Shown piece by piece: positions 10,401-20,719 of a stretch of DNA of 64,000 nt. Each line of letters opens with the position of its first letter. Within the stretch, counting starts at the first letter, position 1. The DNA lies in contig CM037864.1 in assembly GCA_021292105.1 (NCBI GenBank), positions 45,615,109 through 45,679,108 of the forward strand. Reading direction: 5' to 3'. The notes under the pieces were generated by a model. The model did no database searches, had not been told where the DNA came from, and saw only the letters and a program-made list of their open reading frames with translations. Made by a program: the position numbers and the translations under genes. This stretch comes from Anadara kagoshimensis. Lineage: Eukaryota; Mollusca; Bivalvia; Arcoida; Arcidae.

Positions 10401-13400
10401 TGACTACTTACATCATTAGCTATGGCAGACAGTATCGGTATTGAAATTGATTGACCTTTAATTGCAAATAACACTCCAAACAGACAAAGTTGAAGGAAAA
10501 GTGATATTGAAACAAAGGCAATAAACTGCAATATAGAAAAAACTATCATTAACAAATAAAATACAGACGTTGAGTTTTAGTGATTTATACCCCAGTAAAG
10601 ATCATGTAAGTTATATCGAAGGGAGCAGTTCTTGGATTATTGTGGTGGACATCAAATATCCTGGAGAAAAATACCGGAGTTCGGAAAGCGAAATGTTAAG
10701 TTTTCTTATACTAGGATTTACCCAGACTGGGATTTCAATCGTTACTATGACAATTTAGACATTTCGATCACCAATATATAGAACTAACTTGCTAAATTTT
10801 AGTGGATATAATTGAAATAAATAAATGTTGATTCACAAAGTCAATGGTTGTTCTTCTGAAATGAGGGTATTATAATCATTCACATCAATATTCCTTATTT
10901 TGTCCTCAGAAATGTTGTGTTTTTCCTTGTTGTATGCTGTCGTTGGTTCTAGCTATTCTAAATACAATTTTGCATTATGTGAAAAATTTCATTTAAAGCC
11001 TATAATTAACAATCTTTCTCAATTCATCCTCTTACACATTATGATAACGTGTTACGATAACAACACACCTTGGAACAAATCCGGACATCAGAAAATATTT
11101 CGAGTCAAACAAAAGCAGTTGTCCAAATCTATCTTCGATCGAATATAGTTCTTTTAAAGTTTCTTTTAAGGTAAAGAAAGAGACAAAATAAACGTAACTT
11201 AAACAAATATGCACATAAGGAACCAGTGAAACTAACAAACTAAATAACTTACCAGTTTTAACAGACAGGTTTGTACTTTAATGACACCACAACATCCACA
11301 GATCCATATAAAGATGGTCATTATACCGACAAAACAAAGTCCATAATTCATATACTTAAAGCTTTTATCATCTTGTGTTTTCCTTGCAACGTCTGTGTAA
11401 AATTTCACATCAGGATTGGACATAATCATCATACCCAATGTCAGCATTCCTACACCAGTAAACTGTTATAATAGAAGAAAAGGAAATACAGTGTAATAAT
11501 AGTATGCCTAATCTGTATCAGTGAAAGTTTGAATTGAAAATTAAGACAGCCTCGCTTATTTCGAAGCATTACTGGCTAAATACAAATTTGTGATGAGGCA
11601 TAATCATCAAACGCAGTGTCTTCATTCCTACTCCAGTAAACTGCCATGATAGAACAAAGGCAAATGCATTTCACAGTGTGGCTAAACTAAGTCGTAAAGA
11701 CATTATCCTGCTACAAAATTTCATCATTCCTACACCAGTTAACTACCACGGTAGAAAGAAAGCAAAAGAGAAAATATTGTAAATATAGCTAAAATACGTG
11801 ACTGTGTCCATTTTCCAAAAACATTCGCTTGGTCTGAATTAGAATTAATATACACTGCAGTATTTGCATATTCATGAAAAATGTCAAAAAAACTTTTTAA
11901 AAAACATGTATGTTACATATGTGGAATGTTTCAGAGAAATAGATGCAATCAAGATTCAAGATGAATTGCATCAGCTGTTTTTGTGGGATTTTTCTATTTT
12001 TTTAATCAACGATTGTATTGGATTTTGGATTGACATCAAACAAGCAGCTACCTTCAATATCCAAGTATTTATTCTAACTGCAAAATTAGCAAGGAAATTA
12101 CATTTTTGCCAGTGTAAAGTTTTCAGCACTAGAGAACTGTTTCGAAATAAGAAAACAATTTTGCTCATTCGCAGTCATGTAAAGTTTACAGCACTAGAGA
12201 ACTGTTTCGAATTAGGAATACAATTTTGCTCATTTGCAGTTATCTTTTCATGTTATCATATACTTACTGCCATTAGGATATTAGCAATTATGAGTAATGG
12301 TTTGATACAGCCCACTTTTTCTTTCTTGGTTTTTACTGCCGTTACTACAGGTGCTGTGGGTGTTGTTGAGTTGGCTGGTTTGACTTCATTTTTAGTTGCA
12401 GTAGTATCTGTGGAAGCATTTTTGCCAGCATCTTCTGAATATATTTATAAAGTATGAAATAATAATACTTTTAGTAACTAGAGTTTTTATATACAGCAGA
12501 CATTAAACACTTCCCTGTAGAAAGTTAGGATGTTTAAGCTAATTTGTCAGTTTCAAAGTCTTAGTTTACTTTTGGATTGTAATTCGGACATGGATAAGAA
12601 TGTTTGTTTTAATTAATATGAACATAGTGAAGCGAAAGCGTTTGAACGTTTGAAAAGGTTTTTATGCTGATGCTCTTCATCAAATGTCAAAATAAAGACT
12701 AGTTTGCTATCTGCAACACTTTCCTGGCGAACGTTGATGTGTTTTACTAAATTTTCCAATTGTGATGTGAATACAACGTGGAACAGAATGTTTGTGGTTG
12801 ATTTTTACCCACTTTATTTCATAGTTATAACCGCTTAACTAATATACATAGTTTATTAGTTTTATACCTTTTTGTTTTCTTTGAAATCAAACAGCAATAA
12901 TACATGTTGTTCATTCCAGATTTTCACACTTTTAAATATACATATGAAGGTAATATGAAGAAACACATACAATTGACTTTACACTGAAGCCTAAAGATTC
13001 ACGCTTCTTACAGACTATACATTTTTTATTTTCTAAATGAAATGTTAAACAATTTTTGATATGATATTGATTGAATATATCATTTTATTTTTTTTTAAAT
13101 CCATAATACCATAATATGGCAATTCTCACATATTTCTAATTGTTATAGTAATATTACTAGTATATATATTAAAAATATGTATTTTGTTTTAGTTTTCTTG
13201 TTGATAAGGATTTAGCTGGTGGATGTATCTGTATTTTATTTCTACTTTTGTTCAGAAGCGAGTCTTTCTTTAAATTCAATTTTCAAAAACAAAATGTTTA
13301 CCATTTTAGTCCGTGGGCTAGGTGGACCCACCGTGCACCCCCCCCCCCCAGGATCCACCGACACCACTTTTTTCTGGTACCTAAGGGTCTCCAGTAATGG

Positions 13401-16400
13401 AATCAAGATGTTTCCCAGAAATAAATTGGGATGCTCTTCATGAAAAACTTCAATGTTTAGGAGTGCCTGAAAGTTTTCAGTAAATTTCTCTATTAGGGGT
13501 AGGGGAACGTTTTTATCTTCCTTTTCAATAACATTATGCAGATACAGATCATATTTGGTATCATTGTAAAGGAAACATGTTAAGCTTTAATAAAATACAA
13601 AGTCGATTGATGTAGCTACTACTTCATAAACACAAGTTTTGAGGAAAAACGCTAAAAAATCGTGTCAATTTATCCTTTATAAAATTATTTCTGTACAACA
13701 TAATAAAACACATTAAGACAAAGTATGTTTTGCATTTACTTGATGAATTGTAGTTATAAATGATCATATATTCTCATCTTCCAAAAAAGACACCACTCTA
13801 TTAGAAAAAATATATTAGGATACCCATTTTTAAAAAAAAAATGATCGAAACGGGGTAGGGGAACGTTTTTATCATTGTTGTTGGTGGTTTTATGTAAATA
13901 TAGATCATATTTGGTATCATTATAAAGGGAACGGGATCAGCTTTAATAAAATCAAAACTTGATTGGTGTAGCTATTACTGTGACGTTTCTATGACGTTAT
14001 AAACACAATTTTTGAAGAAAAAAGCTATAGAATCATTTAAAATTATACTATATGAAAGTATTTCTGTACAACCTAATAAAACACATGGAGACACTGTATG
14101 CTTTATATTTACTTCATAAATTGTTGTTATAAATGATCATAAATCTCATCAGCCATTCATAACAAAAATGCCGAACATCATCACCCATTGTCCTAAAGCT
14201 AACAAAAAGCTTAATTAATAATCTTAGTTTGAGAATGACTTTTAGTTCAAAGTATTACCGATGGTGATTAGCAGGTGTTTTAATGGTAGTCATATGCCAC
14301 AGGTTTGTTATATGCATTTAGAGAAGTGGAAACCTAACATGCGATTTCTGCCGTTGACTAGTTGTAGTGAATAGGAACTTCAAGAATAAATTAATCTTTT
14401 TCACTTCACTACCAACTGTACATCCTACTAACCCAGGGTGAATTTATGCTAGATTTCGGAGCATCCCGTTCCCTTTACAATGATACCAAATATGATCTAT
14501 ATCTACTGTGAATGGTTTTATTTTCGTGGGGCTCAATTTTCGTGGAATCGGTAAAAAATAACATTTCGTTGGGACGTAAATTCGTGGTTTTACTGAAATG
14601 TCAAAAACTAGTTTGTCCTTTGAACATTGATAACGGGTAGAAAGTGATGATTTGTTTGTTAATCGGCAGTTATAAGATGAGCAATTAGGGATTACCAAAG
14701 CCATAGACCGTGACAGATCTAGAGACGCGGATTAATGACCAAGTCTAGGGTAGACGTTAATTACCTGTGATTAGTATATCAGTAACAATTGACTTCATAC
14801 ACGACGTGACACCTGGCCTGAGTAATCCTACTTGTTACATTATATAATTAAGCGGCAATTAATTCAGATTTATAAGTTCATTCATATCACATCAATCAGA
14901 ATGTGGTTCATAATCCCTTTAAGCAAAATAGTATTTTTTCTTTGATATCGACAACTTTTTAAAAATTCTAATTATTGACCTCTGATGACCCAATCAGCTG
15001 TTGACGAGAGTAACAATGGCGGCTCTTACCGATACTGTATAATGTCGAAAGAAGTACATAAAACCATCAACAACAATGATAAAAACGTTCCCCTACCCCG
15101 TTTCGATTATTTTTTAAAAAATGGGTATGTTTAATACATTTTTTCTAAAAGAGTGGTGTCTTTTTTGGAAGATGAGAATATATGATCATTTATAACTACA
15201 ATTCATCAAGTAAATGCAAAACATACTTTGTCTTAATGTGTTTTATTATGTTGTACAGAAATAATTTTATAAAGGTTAAATTGACACGATTTTTTAGCGT
15301 TTTTCCTCAAAACTTGTGTTTATGACGTCATGGTGACAACATAGTAGCAGCTACATCAACCGACTTTGTATATTATTAAAGCTTAACATGTTCCCTTTAC
15401 AATGGTACCAAATATGATCTGTATCTGCATAATATTATTGAAAAGAAAGATAAAAACGTTCCCCTACCCCTAATAGAGAAATTTACTGAAAACTTTCAGG
15501 CACTCGTAAATATTGAAGTTTTTCATGAAGAGCATCCCAATTTATTTCTAGGAAACATCCTGATTCCATTACTAGACACCCTAAGGTACCAGAAAAAAGT
15601 GATGTCGGTGGATCCTGGGGGGATGCACGGTGGGTCCACCTAGCCCACGGACTATTTGTTGTACAAGATCAGAATAGAGAATGTTTCCCGTTCGAGTATG
15701 CAACATAACCTTACCAAGATGAGGTTTTCCAACCCTTATTTGTAACAATGTTCACTGTTTTTATGTAACCTATGTAATCAATCAAAAACAAACAAATCTC
15801 AAAGCAAAGTAGAAACTTTGAAACTGGTAATTAAGAATTGTTTCTTGCAGTTTTTTCAAATTCAATAAAACATGGAAAATATTCTTTTTGGAATTTCAAA
15901 GTAAATATAATATGCTGTTGGCAAATTAATTGTTTACTCGGGCATATTGCAAGACAAAGCTTATCAGGACCCTCAAACCGTTTCGTGTCCATCATCACAA
16001 TACTGTTATATATAATATTTCTGTACCTAACATTATCCTGGATCCTGGATATATTTAAAGTCCGAAAGTGCCATGTTACTTTAATTCTTAATTTGATTAT
16101 ACACATGGGGGATGAAGCCAGCTAACCAGGAGTTGATAAACCTTTTAGAGCAATTTGCTTTTCTTCCCTGGTGGAAGTTCGCGTGTTTAACTAAATGTAC
16201 CAGTTTTTTATGATTTGACCATAGATGAGTATGTTTGTTATATTATATATAATTTAAAATTTGAAGCAGAGATGAGTTTATAACTTGAACTAGGCAATAG
16301 ATGATCTGCATATTTTTCGCAAAACAGAAAAATCATTTGTAAAACACATGCGTAGCTTGTTCGGTAGCTTGGGCCATATGGTTATCTGGAGCTCAAAGTT

Positions 16401-19400
16401 ATGGATTTCATCAACTTACAATTTGTGAACCAAAACTTGAAAATGAACAGGGATGATAAACCAAAGACAAATTTGCAAATGAAATATTTCTGAATCGGGG
16501 TCTTCGCTTGCTTATGAAAATGTTTCTGATATTAAGATGCAATATGTTTATTGAATCAATTATATGTAATAACTGTATAATATGTTCATATATAATGAAT
16601 CAATTGATCTGTGTCGCAAGCTATTTATTTATTCAGTTACTTTAATGGCTGCCATCACAGTACTGTTGATAAGTTTGATGTCTGTGTCCAGGATTGCCCT
16701 GGATATATTTGACGTCTCATAGTTCTATGTTCCTTTCACACAATTTTGATAACACACGTGGCGGGTGTAGCTAGCTAAACAGGAGGTGCTAACCCTTCCG
16801 GAGCACCTGGCCTCACTTCCCTGGTGGAAGTTCACGTGTCTAATCTAACTTGTCAATTCCAAAGTTTTTACTTTGCTTCTGGATTGTGATTCGGACATGG
16901 ATTAGTATGTTTGTTTTTGATTTTATATAACAAAATTACAACAGCCATCACAATTCTACTTTGAATATTTTTTTCTTTCAGCAACTGACAGATCGACGGA
17001 TCTCAAAATGCAGCCAGCATGGAAGCATGAACAATGATATTGGCATTGAATTTTTTATATTGTTAATTTACAAAGTTTAATTTTCTTTTTCTTCAAAAAA
17101 TTATAATCGTTCTTTTATTTTGTGATTATCTTTCTTATATTATAAATGAATAAATTCAAAACTTTAATATAAAATTTACAACACCAATACCATGTGTGCA
17201 TATTTGTCTATGGTGGCTGTATTCCGGGATCTGACATTTTTGTCAAAACAAGTAGCATTGTACTTATTTTACATGTGTGTGTGTTCTATAAAACATAATA
17301 GCTCGACTTAATTCGTCATCCATAAACACTACTGAAATGCATGTTGGTTCAATTAACATATTAAATGCATGAGAAACACAATTAGTAAGAAAAGAGTTAA
17401 AATAAATGTTATATAATGTAGATACATAGATATTCTATAACTAGGTAACCTTATACACATACATGTATACTGGTACATGTGTGTCATTAAAGGTCAAATG
17501 CAAAGGTTCTAAAATTCGTTGTTAATCATTTTATGGATAGAATATACCCTCAAATTAAAAAATTAATTTTTTTATCCGTCACACATCGTAGATATACACG
17601 AAAGAATTGCGTGTACTTTGATAAAAATATTTATAAATTTTTATGTTTTAAAACGACAAAAATTCCAGTAGCAAGTTTAAAATAATATTTTTAAAAATTA
17701 ATAAGAAACTTAACTTTAACTTATAATTAACTTTTTGAAAATCATTTCTTGAATTGATTTTATTAATAGTGTTGAAGGACGTGTCAGAAAAATAACACCC
17801 TTAAGATTTTTTATGCTAAAATTGATTTTTTTTTCTTTTGCTTCAGTATTGGAAAAAACGGGGCTCAAATTTTGCCCCAGATTTTTACACCTTAAAACCG
17901 GGACATTTTTTCAACAAATCTGGTGTAGTATGTCGTCCATTCTGTAGAGTCTTGTTAGCTCTAATTGCTATTTTTGTGTATTTTACCCGAGTTCTGATCA
18001 ATTCGAAACATTTTCTTTGCTAATGTTATGTTTGTTTTACATAATAAGCCATTTCAGCAAAAAATAATTTTATCTATGTCAATTCCAAGACAGATTTAGC
18101 TTTAATATGAAAAGATGGCGAAAGTAAATGTAAATATACCTTTAAAAAGATTATAATTAGTTTTATAATGTAAATATAACCAACAGACATGATTAAGTTT
18201 GTACATTTGTATATACATGTACATGTAATTTATATAAATAAATATTAAAATCACTTTGTAGTCATAGATGCAACTAAGATTTTATGAGATCACGTAAGTT
18301 TTAATGAAAGCTACAAAGTACACGCGTGAATTTCAAAAAGCAAGCAGACACTCTCTAACCAAACAAACAAAATAGTATTGTTTGCTTGAAATTTTAGTGA
18401 ACACATTTGGATATTAAACATTAGGCAAGACAGTATGACCTGAAATAATGGTCAATAGACGCAAGTATATTATATAAACTTTTATTATTTTCCCAATGGA
18501 TATCTAAGAAATACTAAAATCTGATGAGGTGAAAGAAGTGTAATTGTGCAACCTATTTACGAATGAATTTTAGTTCACATACAGTTTACAATAGTTGCTG
18601 GTTAGTGACATTAACCAGCGCTCCTTTACTCTTTCGAACTTGGTGAAGAGGTGAAGGACTAAACGCTCGACTGCAAAGAGGCTAATGAGGCTAAGAAACA
18701 AAGGTGTGAAGGGAAGATCAAGTTGCAAGGATATAAGACCTAAAACGCAGAAAAGCGAAAAAGTTATATGAGGTTTGATCCATCTCCTTCAAAACTTCAT
18801 TCTTTCGACCTTTGTATTTTCGGCCCTTCGCAATATTGCCACTTCGATCGATTACCTTCACTCCTTTGCCCCCTCACCTTCGCAATAATAGAAACTTAGC
18901 TCTTACTGGACACCAATGTTTATACAAAGTATTTTCTAGCGTTATATGCCAAACTTAACACAACTCACCTTCCTTCTTGTTAGAGTCGGCTATTTTAGGA
19001 TGTAATTGGGATGCTATTGCTTTAACTAACGCTCCAATGCCATGGTCATTTGCGTCATTTTGTGTTGTTTTCGTCTCTCTGATTGGGTTGAAGAAAGAAC
19101 TAAACCCAAAACTTCTACTATTTGCCTCACTCATTTGGTTAACATTTTGGATTGGATTTTCTGTCATAGTAGACGGATATTGGTTCAAAGCTGGAATCAG
19201 ATTTTGAGTAAGATTGGAAGGACCGGTATAATTCATTGTTGACATGGTATTTGGGACTAAAACACTCGATGGTTGCATCTGATTGACATTAAGCGGTCTC
19301 TGGTCCAAACTATTATAACCCAAATTATTCACAGGTTGATTTATCGACGGAACATGGTGTTCTATACGTGGTGTTGTTTGGTGATGGCCAGTTGTGCCAC

Positions 19401-20694
19401 AGCTGTGACTACACAGTGATTGGCTTATAGAAGGAACAGAATGCAATGGCTTTGGATTTCGAATTGAAGAACAAGAACAGGATGAAACTGTTGGTACACA
19501 ATTTCCGTTTTTATTAGGTCCACACACACCATGATAATGACTATTTGATCCACGTCGAACTTGATGTGTGGCATATCCATCTCGTATCGTTATAGATTCA
19601 AACTCTTCATCTTCATCAGGAATATCCAACATTGTGTTTCGGGAATGCTCAATTGTATATTCATTCCTACTGTTTAAGCCAAAATCTCGCTCAACTCTGT
19701 CTATAGGGAACTGAATGCTTTGTCTCCGCTGACTCGTGTTCAACAATGATTTCATTTGATTTGTTTTCCTGAACAATTCTCTGTTGATCTTATTGCTGCT
19801 AATGTTCTCGTTTTGTCTTACAGGCAATTTTTTCCTTATACTGCAAGACTGTATATTCTTTAACAAAGCGTCAGTGGAGTTGTTACTGCTTCCACTGATA
19901 CATGTCTCGGTGTCTGTTGTCAAAGTTTCCGGAGATGCACTCCGAACTACTTCATTTAATCTTAAATCTTGATTTGATTTCATTTCCGTTTTGATAGCAG
20001 ACGATATTTGTTCCTGTACCAAAGCTTTCAAATCATTAAAAGTTAACTGCAATACTACACCTTTGTCAGCTTTCAGTGTCCAATTTTCTTTCTTTTCTGT
20101 TGTATCATTCTGACTTGTATCTTGTTTTTCTGACAGATGTATGTCTTTTGTTTTTGGTCGTTTCTTTTTGTAAGAAACTTTATCTTCATGTTTCGAGCCT
20201 GTCCGTTTCAAGCGGGGTAGAGATTCATTGAAAGTGTTTCTGTTACAATCGCTATCCTCCGATGACGTCATTTGAGATGACGAGTCACTTTCAGATGATT
20301 GAACCTCAATCTTTTGACCTTTCTTGTCCATCATCTTTCTTTCACGTTCGCGAGTTCCAACTTCAAATTTATATGGTTTGGATTTTGCAGGTTTCCGTTT
20401 ATTTTCACGTTTGTACACAGAACTTCTTTGTCTCCGTTGGAAATGCTCAGGTTTTGGCGATTTATATTCTTTTTTCCTTATACCAGGTCTTAGTAATTTA
20501 TTCTTTGCTAATTTCGTAATCTGATTCTGCCAATCATGTCGTCCCTTTTGATCTGTGAATTCATTGGTACTCTCATAATCTGGTGCAGGGACTTCCGGTT
20601 CATCATCATCATCATTTGACGAATCAGAGGGTAACAACTGAACAGTACCAGAATTTCGTCTAAAATAAACCTGTGGCATATTTGGAAACGCCAT
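6636..20694 (-). CDS. Tetraspanin with a ~620-residue N-terminal cytoplasmic extension
   Basis: Coding exons, 5' to 3': 20694-18969, 12434-12268, 11462-11253, 10525-10412, 10013-9915, 9183-9115, 8665-8549, 7463-7380, 6719-6636. Every exon has AG/GT borders and the phases agree, giving 2,670 nt (889 residues plus stop). The C-terminal 270 residues are a textbook tetraspanin: TM1 about 619-642, a short loop, TM2 about 669-691 with a CGCCG run, TM3 about 702-725, a large extracellular loop with CCG (TSCCGVESPED), DACC, VLC and GC cysteines and two N-glycosylation sequons (NAS, NYT), then TM4 about 849-875 and a short lysine-rich tail. Family members usually have an N-terminal tail of only 10-20 residues and organise membrane microdomains through partner proteins. 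The tetraspanin core is near certain. The join to the long first exon rests on phase and the lack of another start. Confidence 0.75.
7085..7232 (-). repeat. R1 dispersed repeat copy
   Basis: The reverse complement of the R1 3' two-thirds, found in tetraspanin intron 8. Confidence 0.65.
7341..7374. repeat. (GA)n microsatellite abutting a splice donor
   Basis: A GA run with one interruption, ending about 5 bp from the donor of tetraspanin exon 8. In the transcript it reads as (CU)n in the first bases of the intron. Confidence 0.9.
8190..8305 (-). repeat. R1 dispersed repeat, decayed copy
   Basis: It has AATGTTCAAATCGCAAT at one end and the GGTAAGCACGTG part at the other, both matching R1 in reverse. 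Confidence 0.5.
8549..10525 (-). CDS. Tetraspanin exons 4-7: TM3 and large extracellular loop
   Basis: Exons 10525-10412, 10013-9915, 9183-9115 and 8665-8549, all phase 0. They encode TM3 (FIAFVSISLFLQLCLFGV), the helical start of the large loop, the diagnostic TSCCGVESPEDYKYSAW, and IPDACCVLKEKNYTQ followed by RVLCQAMTPGFWHDL. The paired cysteines match the disulfide scaffold of the family. Exon 6 is only 69 nt, so a short-ORF scan alone would miss it. Confidence 0.9.
9236..9655 (+). repeat. Two R1 dispersed repeat copies in tandem
   Basis: Copies at about 9236-9392 and 9502-9655 both contain the GCTAGCTAA...AGGTG core and the TGGATTGTGATT end. Both lie in the intron between exons 5 and 6 of the tetraspanin gene. 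Confidence 0.7.
9795..9840 (+). repeat. tRNA-like SINE head fragment
   Basis: GACCGAGTGGTCGAAAGCGC resembles an A box with the D-arm of a Ser/Leu-type tRNA. There is no B box after it, so this is a truncated SINE relic and not a tRNA gene. Confidence 0.45.
11253..12434 (-). CDS. Tetraspanin exons 2 and 3: Thr/Ala/Lys linker, TM1, small loop, TM2
   Basis: Exon 2 (12434-12268) encodes a Thr/Ala/Lys-rich linker followed by GCIKPLLIIANILMA, the first half of TM1. There is no Met before the membrane segment, so translation must start in an upstream exon. Exon 3 (11462-11253) completes TM1, encodes the small loop and TM2, and ends with CGCCGVIKVQTCLLKL just inside the membrane. The donors are GTAAGT in both cases. 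Both exons end in phase 0. Confidence 0.88.
11580..11790 (-). pseudogene. Two decayed copies of the start of tetraspanin exon 3
   Basis: The sequence around the exon 3 acceptor (CATTCCTACACCAGTAAACTG, shown in part, at about 11446) recurs at about 11623 (CATTCCTACTCCAGTAAACT) and about 11725 (CATTCCTACACCAGTTAACT), each with similar flanks. The copies are short and have lost the rest of the exon. They appear to be partial tandem duplications of the exon edge and are not alternative exons. Confidence 0.6.
12109..12241. repeat. ~66-bp direct duplication in tetraspanin intron 2
   Basis: Two adjacent copies share GTAAAGTTT.CAGCACTAGAG (shown in part), AACTGTTTCGAA and CAATTTTGCTCATT. They begin about 27 bp from the donor of exon 2. 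Confidence 0.75.
12505..12612 (+). repeat. R1 dispersed repeat, 3' fragment
   Basis: The end of the R1 consensus (ACACTTCCCTGTAGAAAGTT ... TTGGATTGTAATTCGGAC) is recognisable. Confidence 0.55.
13307..15654. mobile_element. 2.35-kb foldback transposon with ~590-bp inverted arms
   Basis: The left end, TAGTCCGTGGGCTAGGTGG, is mirrored by the right end at 15636-15654. The arms (13307 to about 13895, and about 15058 to 15654) match along their length with small indels, including the GGGGTAGGGGAACG motif and a poly-C block near each tip. TTT flanks both ends, a possible 3-bp target duplication. Part of each arm also recurs inside (GATCATATTTGGTATCAT at about 13547 and 13906, reversed at about 14490 and 15412). 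No transposase frame is present. The minus-strand ORF at 14444-14704 is repeat sequence. The element lies in the large tetraspanin intron. Confidence 0.85.
15985..16235 (+). repeat. R1 dispersed repeat, diverged copy
   Basis: It keeps GTCCATCATCACAATACTGT, CCTGGATATATTT, GAAGCCAGCTAACCAGGAG and TTCCCTGGTGGAAGTTCG. Overlapping ORFs on both strands here are not genes. Confidence 0.65.
16643..16915 (+). repeat. R1 dispersed repeat, best-preserved copy
   Basis: About 270 bp from GGCTGCCATCACAGTACTGT to GATTCGGACATGGATTAG, collinear with the copy at 3863-4125. I see no inverted termini and no obvious target duplication. Confidence 0.8.
16916..18960. other. Intron sequence with no recognisable exon
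   Basis: This is the 5' part of the ~6.5-kb intron between the large first exon and exon 2 of the tetraspanin gene. It is very AT-rich. A stretch at about 18600-18880 is purine-rich then pyrimidine-rich (GGTGAAGAGGTGAAGG, later CCTTCGCAATATTGCC) and looks like a decayed simple repeat. I see no exon that would break the phase match between exons 1 and 2. Confidence 0.45.
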
Positions 20695-20719
20695 TCTCTG
20701 TAGTTTGTGTCTTTATAAC
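18969..20719 (-). CDS. Large first coding exon (575 codons), low-complexity N-terminal region
   Basis: The acceptor (TTTCAG) precedes 20719. The ATG is at 20694 after 25 nt of leader, so a further 5' UTR exon lies upstream. The reading frame meets a consensus donor, AAG/GTGAGT, at 18968. The longer frame that runs to 18955 just reads four codons into the intron. The encoded region starts MAFPNMPQVYFRRNSG. It has an acidic patch DDDDEPEVP (about residues 28-36), then lysine/arginine-rich and serine/aspartate-rich stretches. A possible amphipathic segment lies near residues 215-245 (FNDLKALVQEQISSAI). A Cys-containing part (CVPTVSSCSCSS) is followed by Asn/Gln/Pro-rich sequence. I recognise no domain, and most of it looks disordered. 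The exon ends in phase 1, and the tetraspanin exon at 12434 begins with the two bases needed to complete the codon (G+AA, Glu). Confidence 0.7.

Noticed and set aside
11864..12457. A 197-codon plus-strand frame
   Set aside because: It is antisense to tetraspanin exon 2 and its intron. The minus strand has splice signals and a clear family match.
14444..14704. An 86-codon minus-strand gene
   Set aside because: It lies inside the foldback transposon and shares sequence with its repeated blocks.
15831..16125. Overlapping 91- and 95-codon frames on opposite strands
   Set aside because: Both fall largely in a diverged R1 repeat and show no domain.
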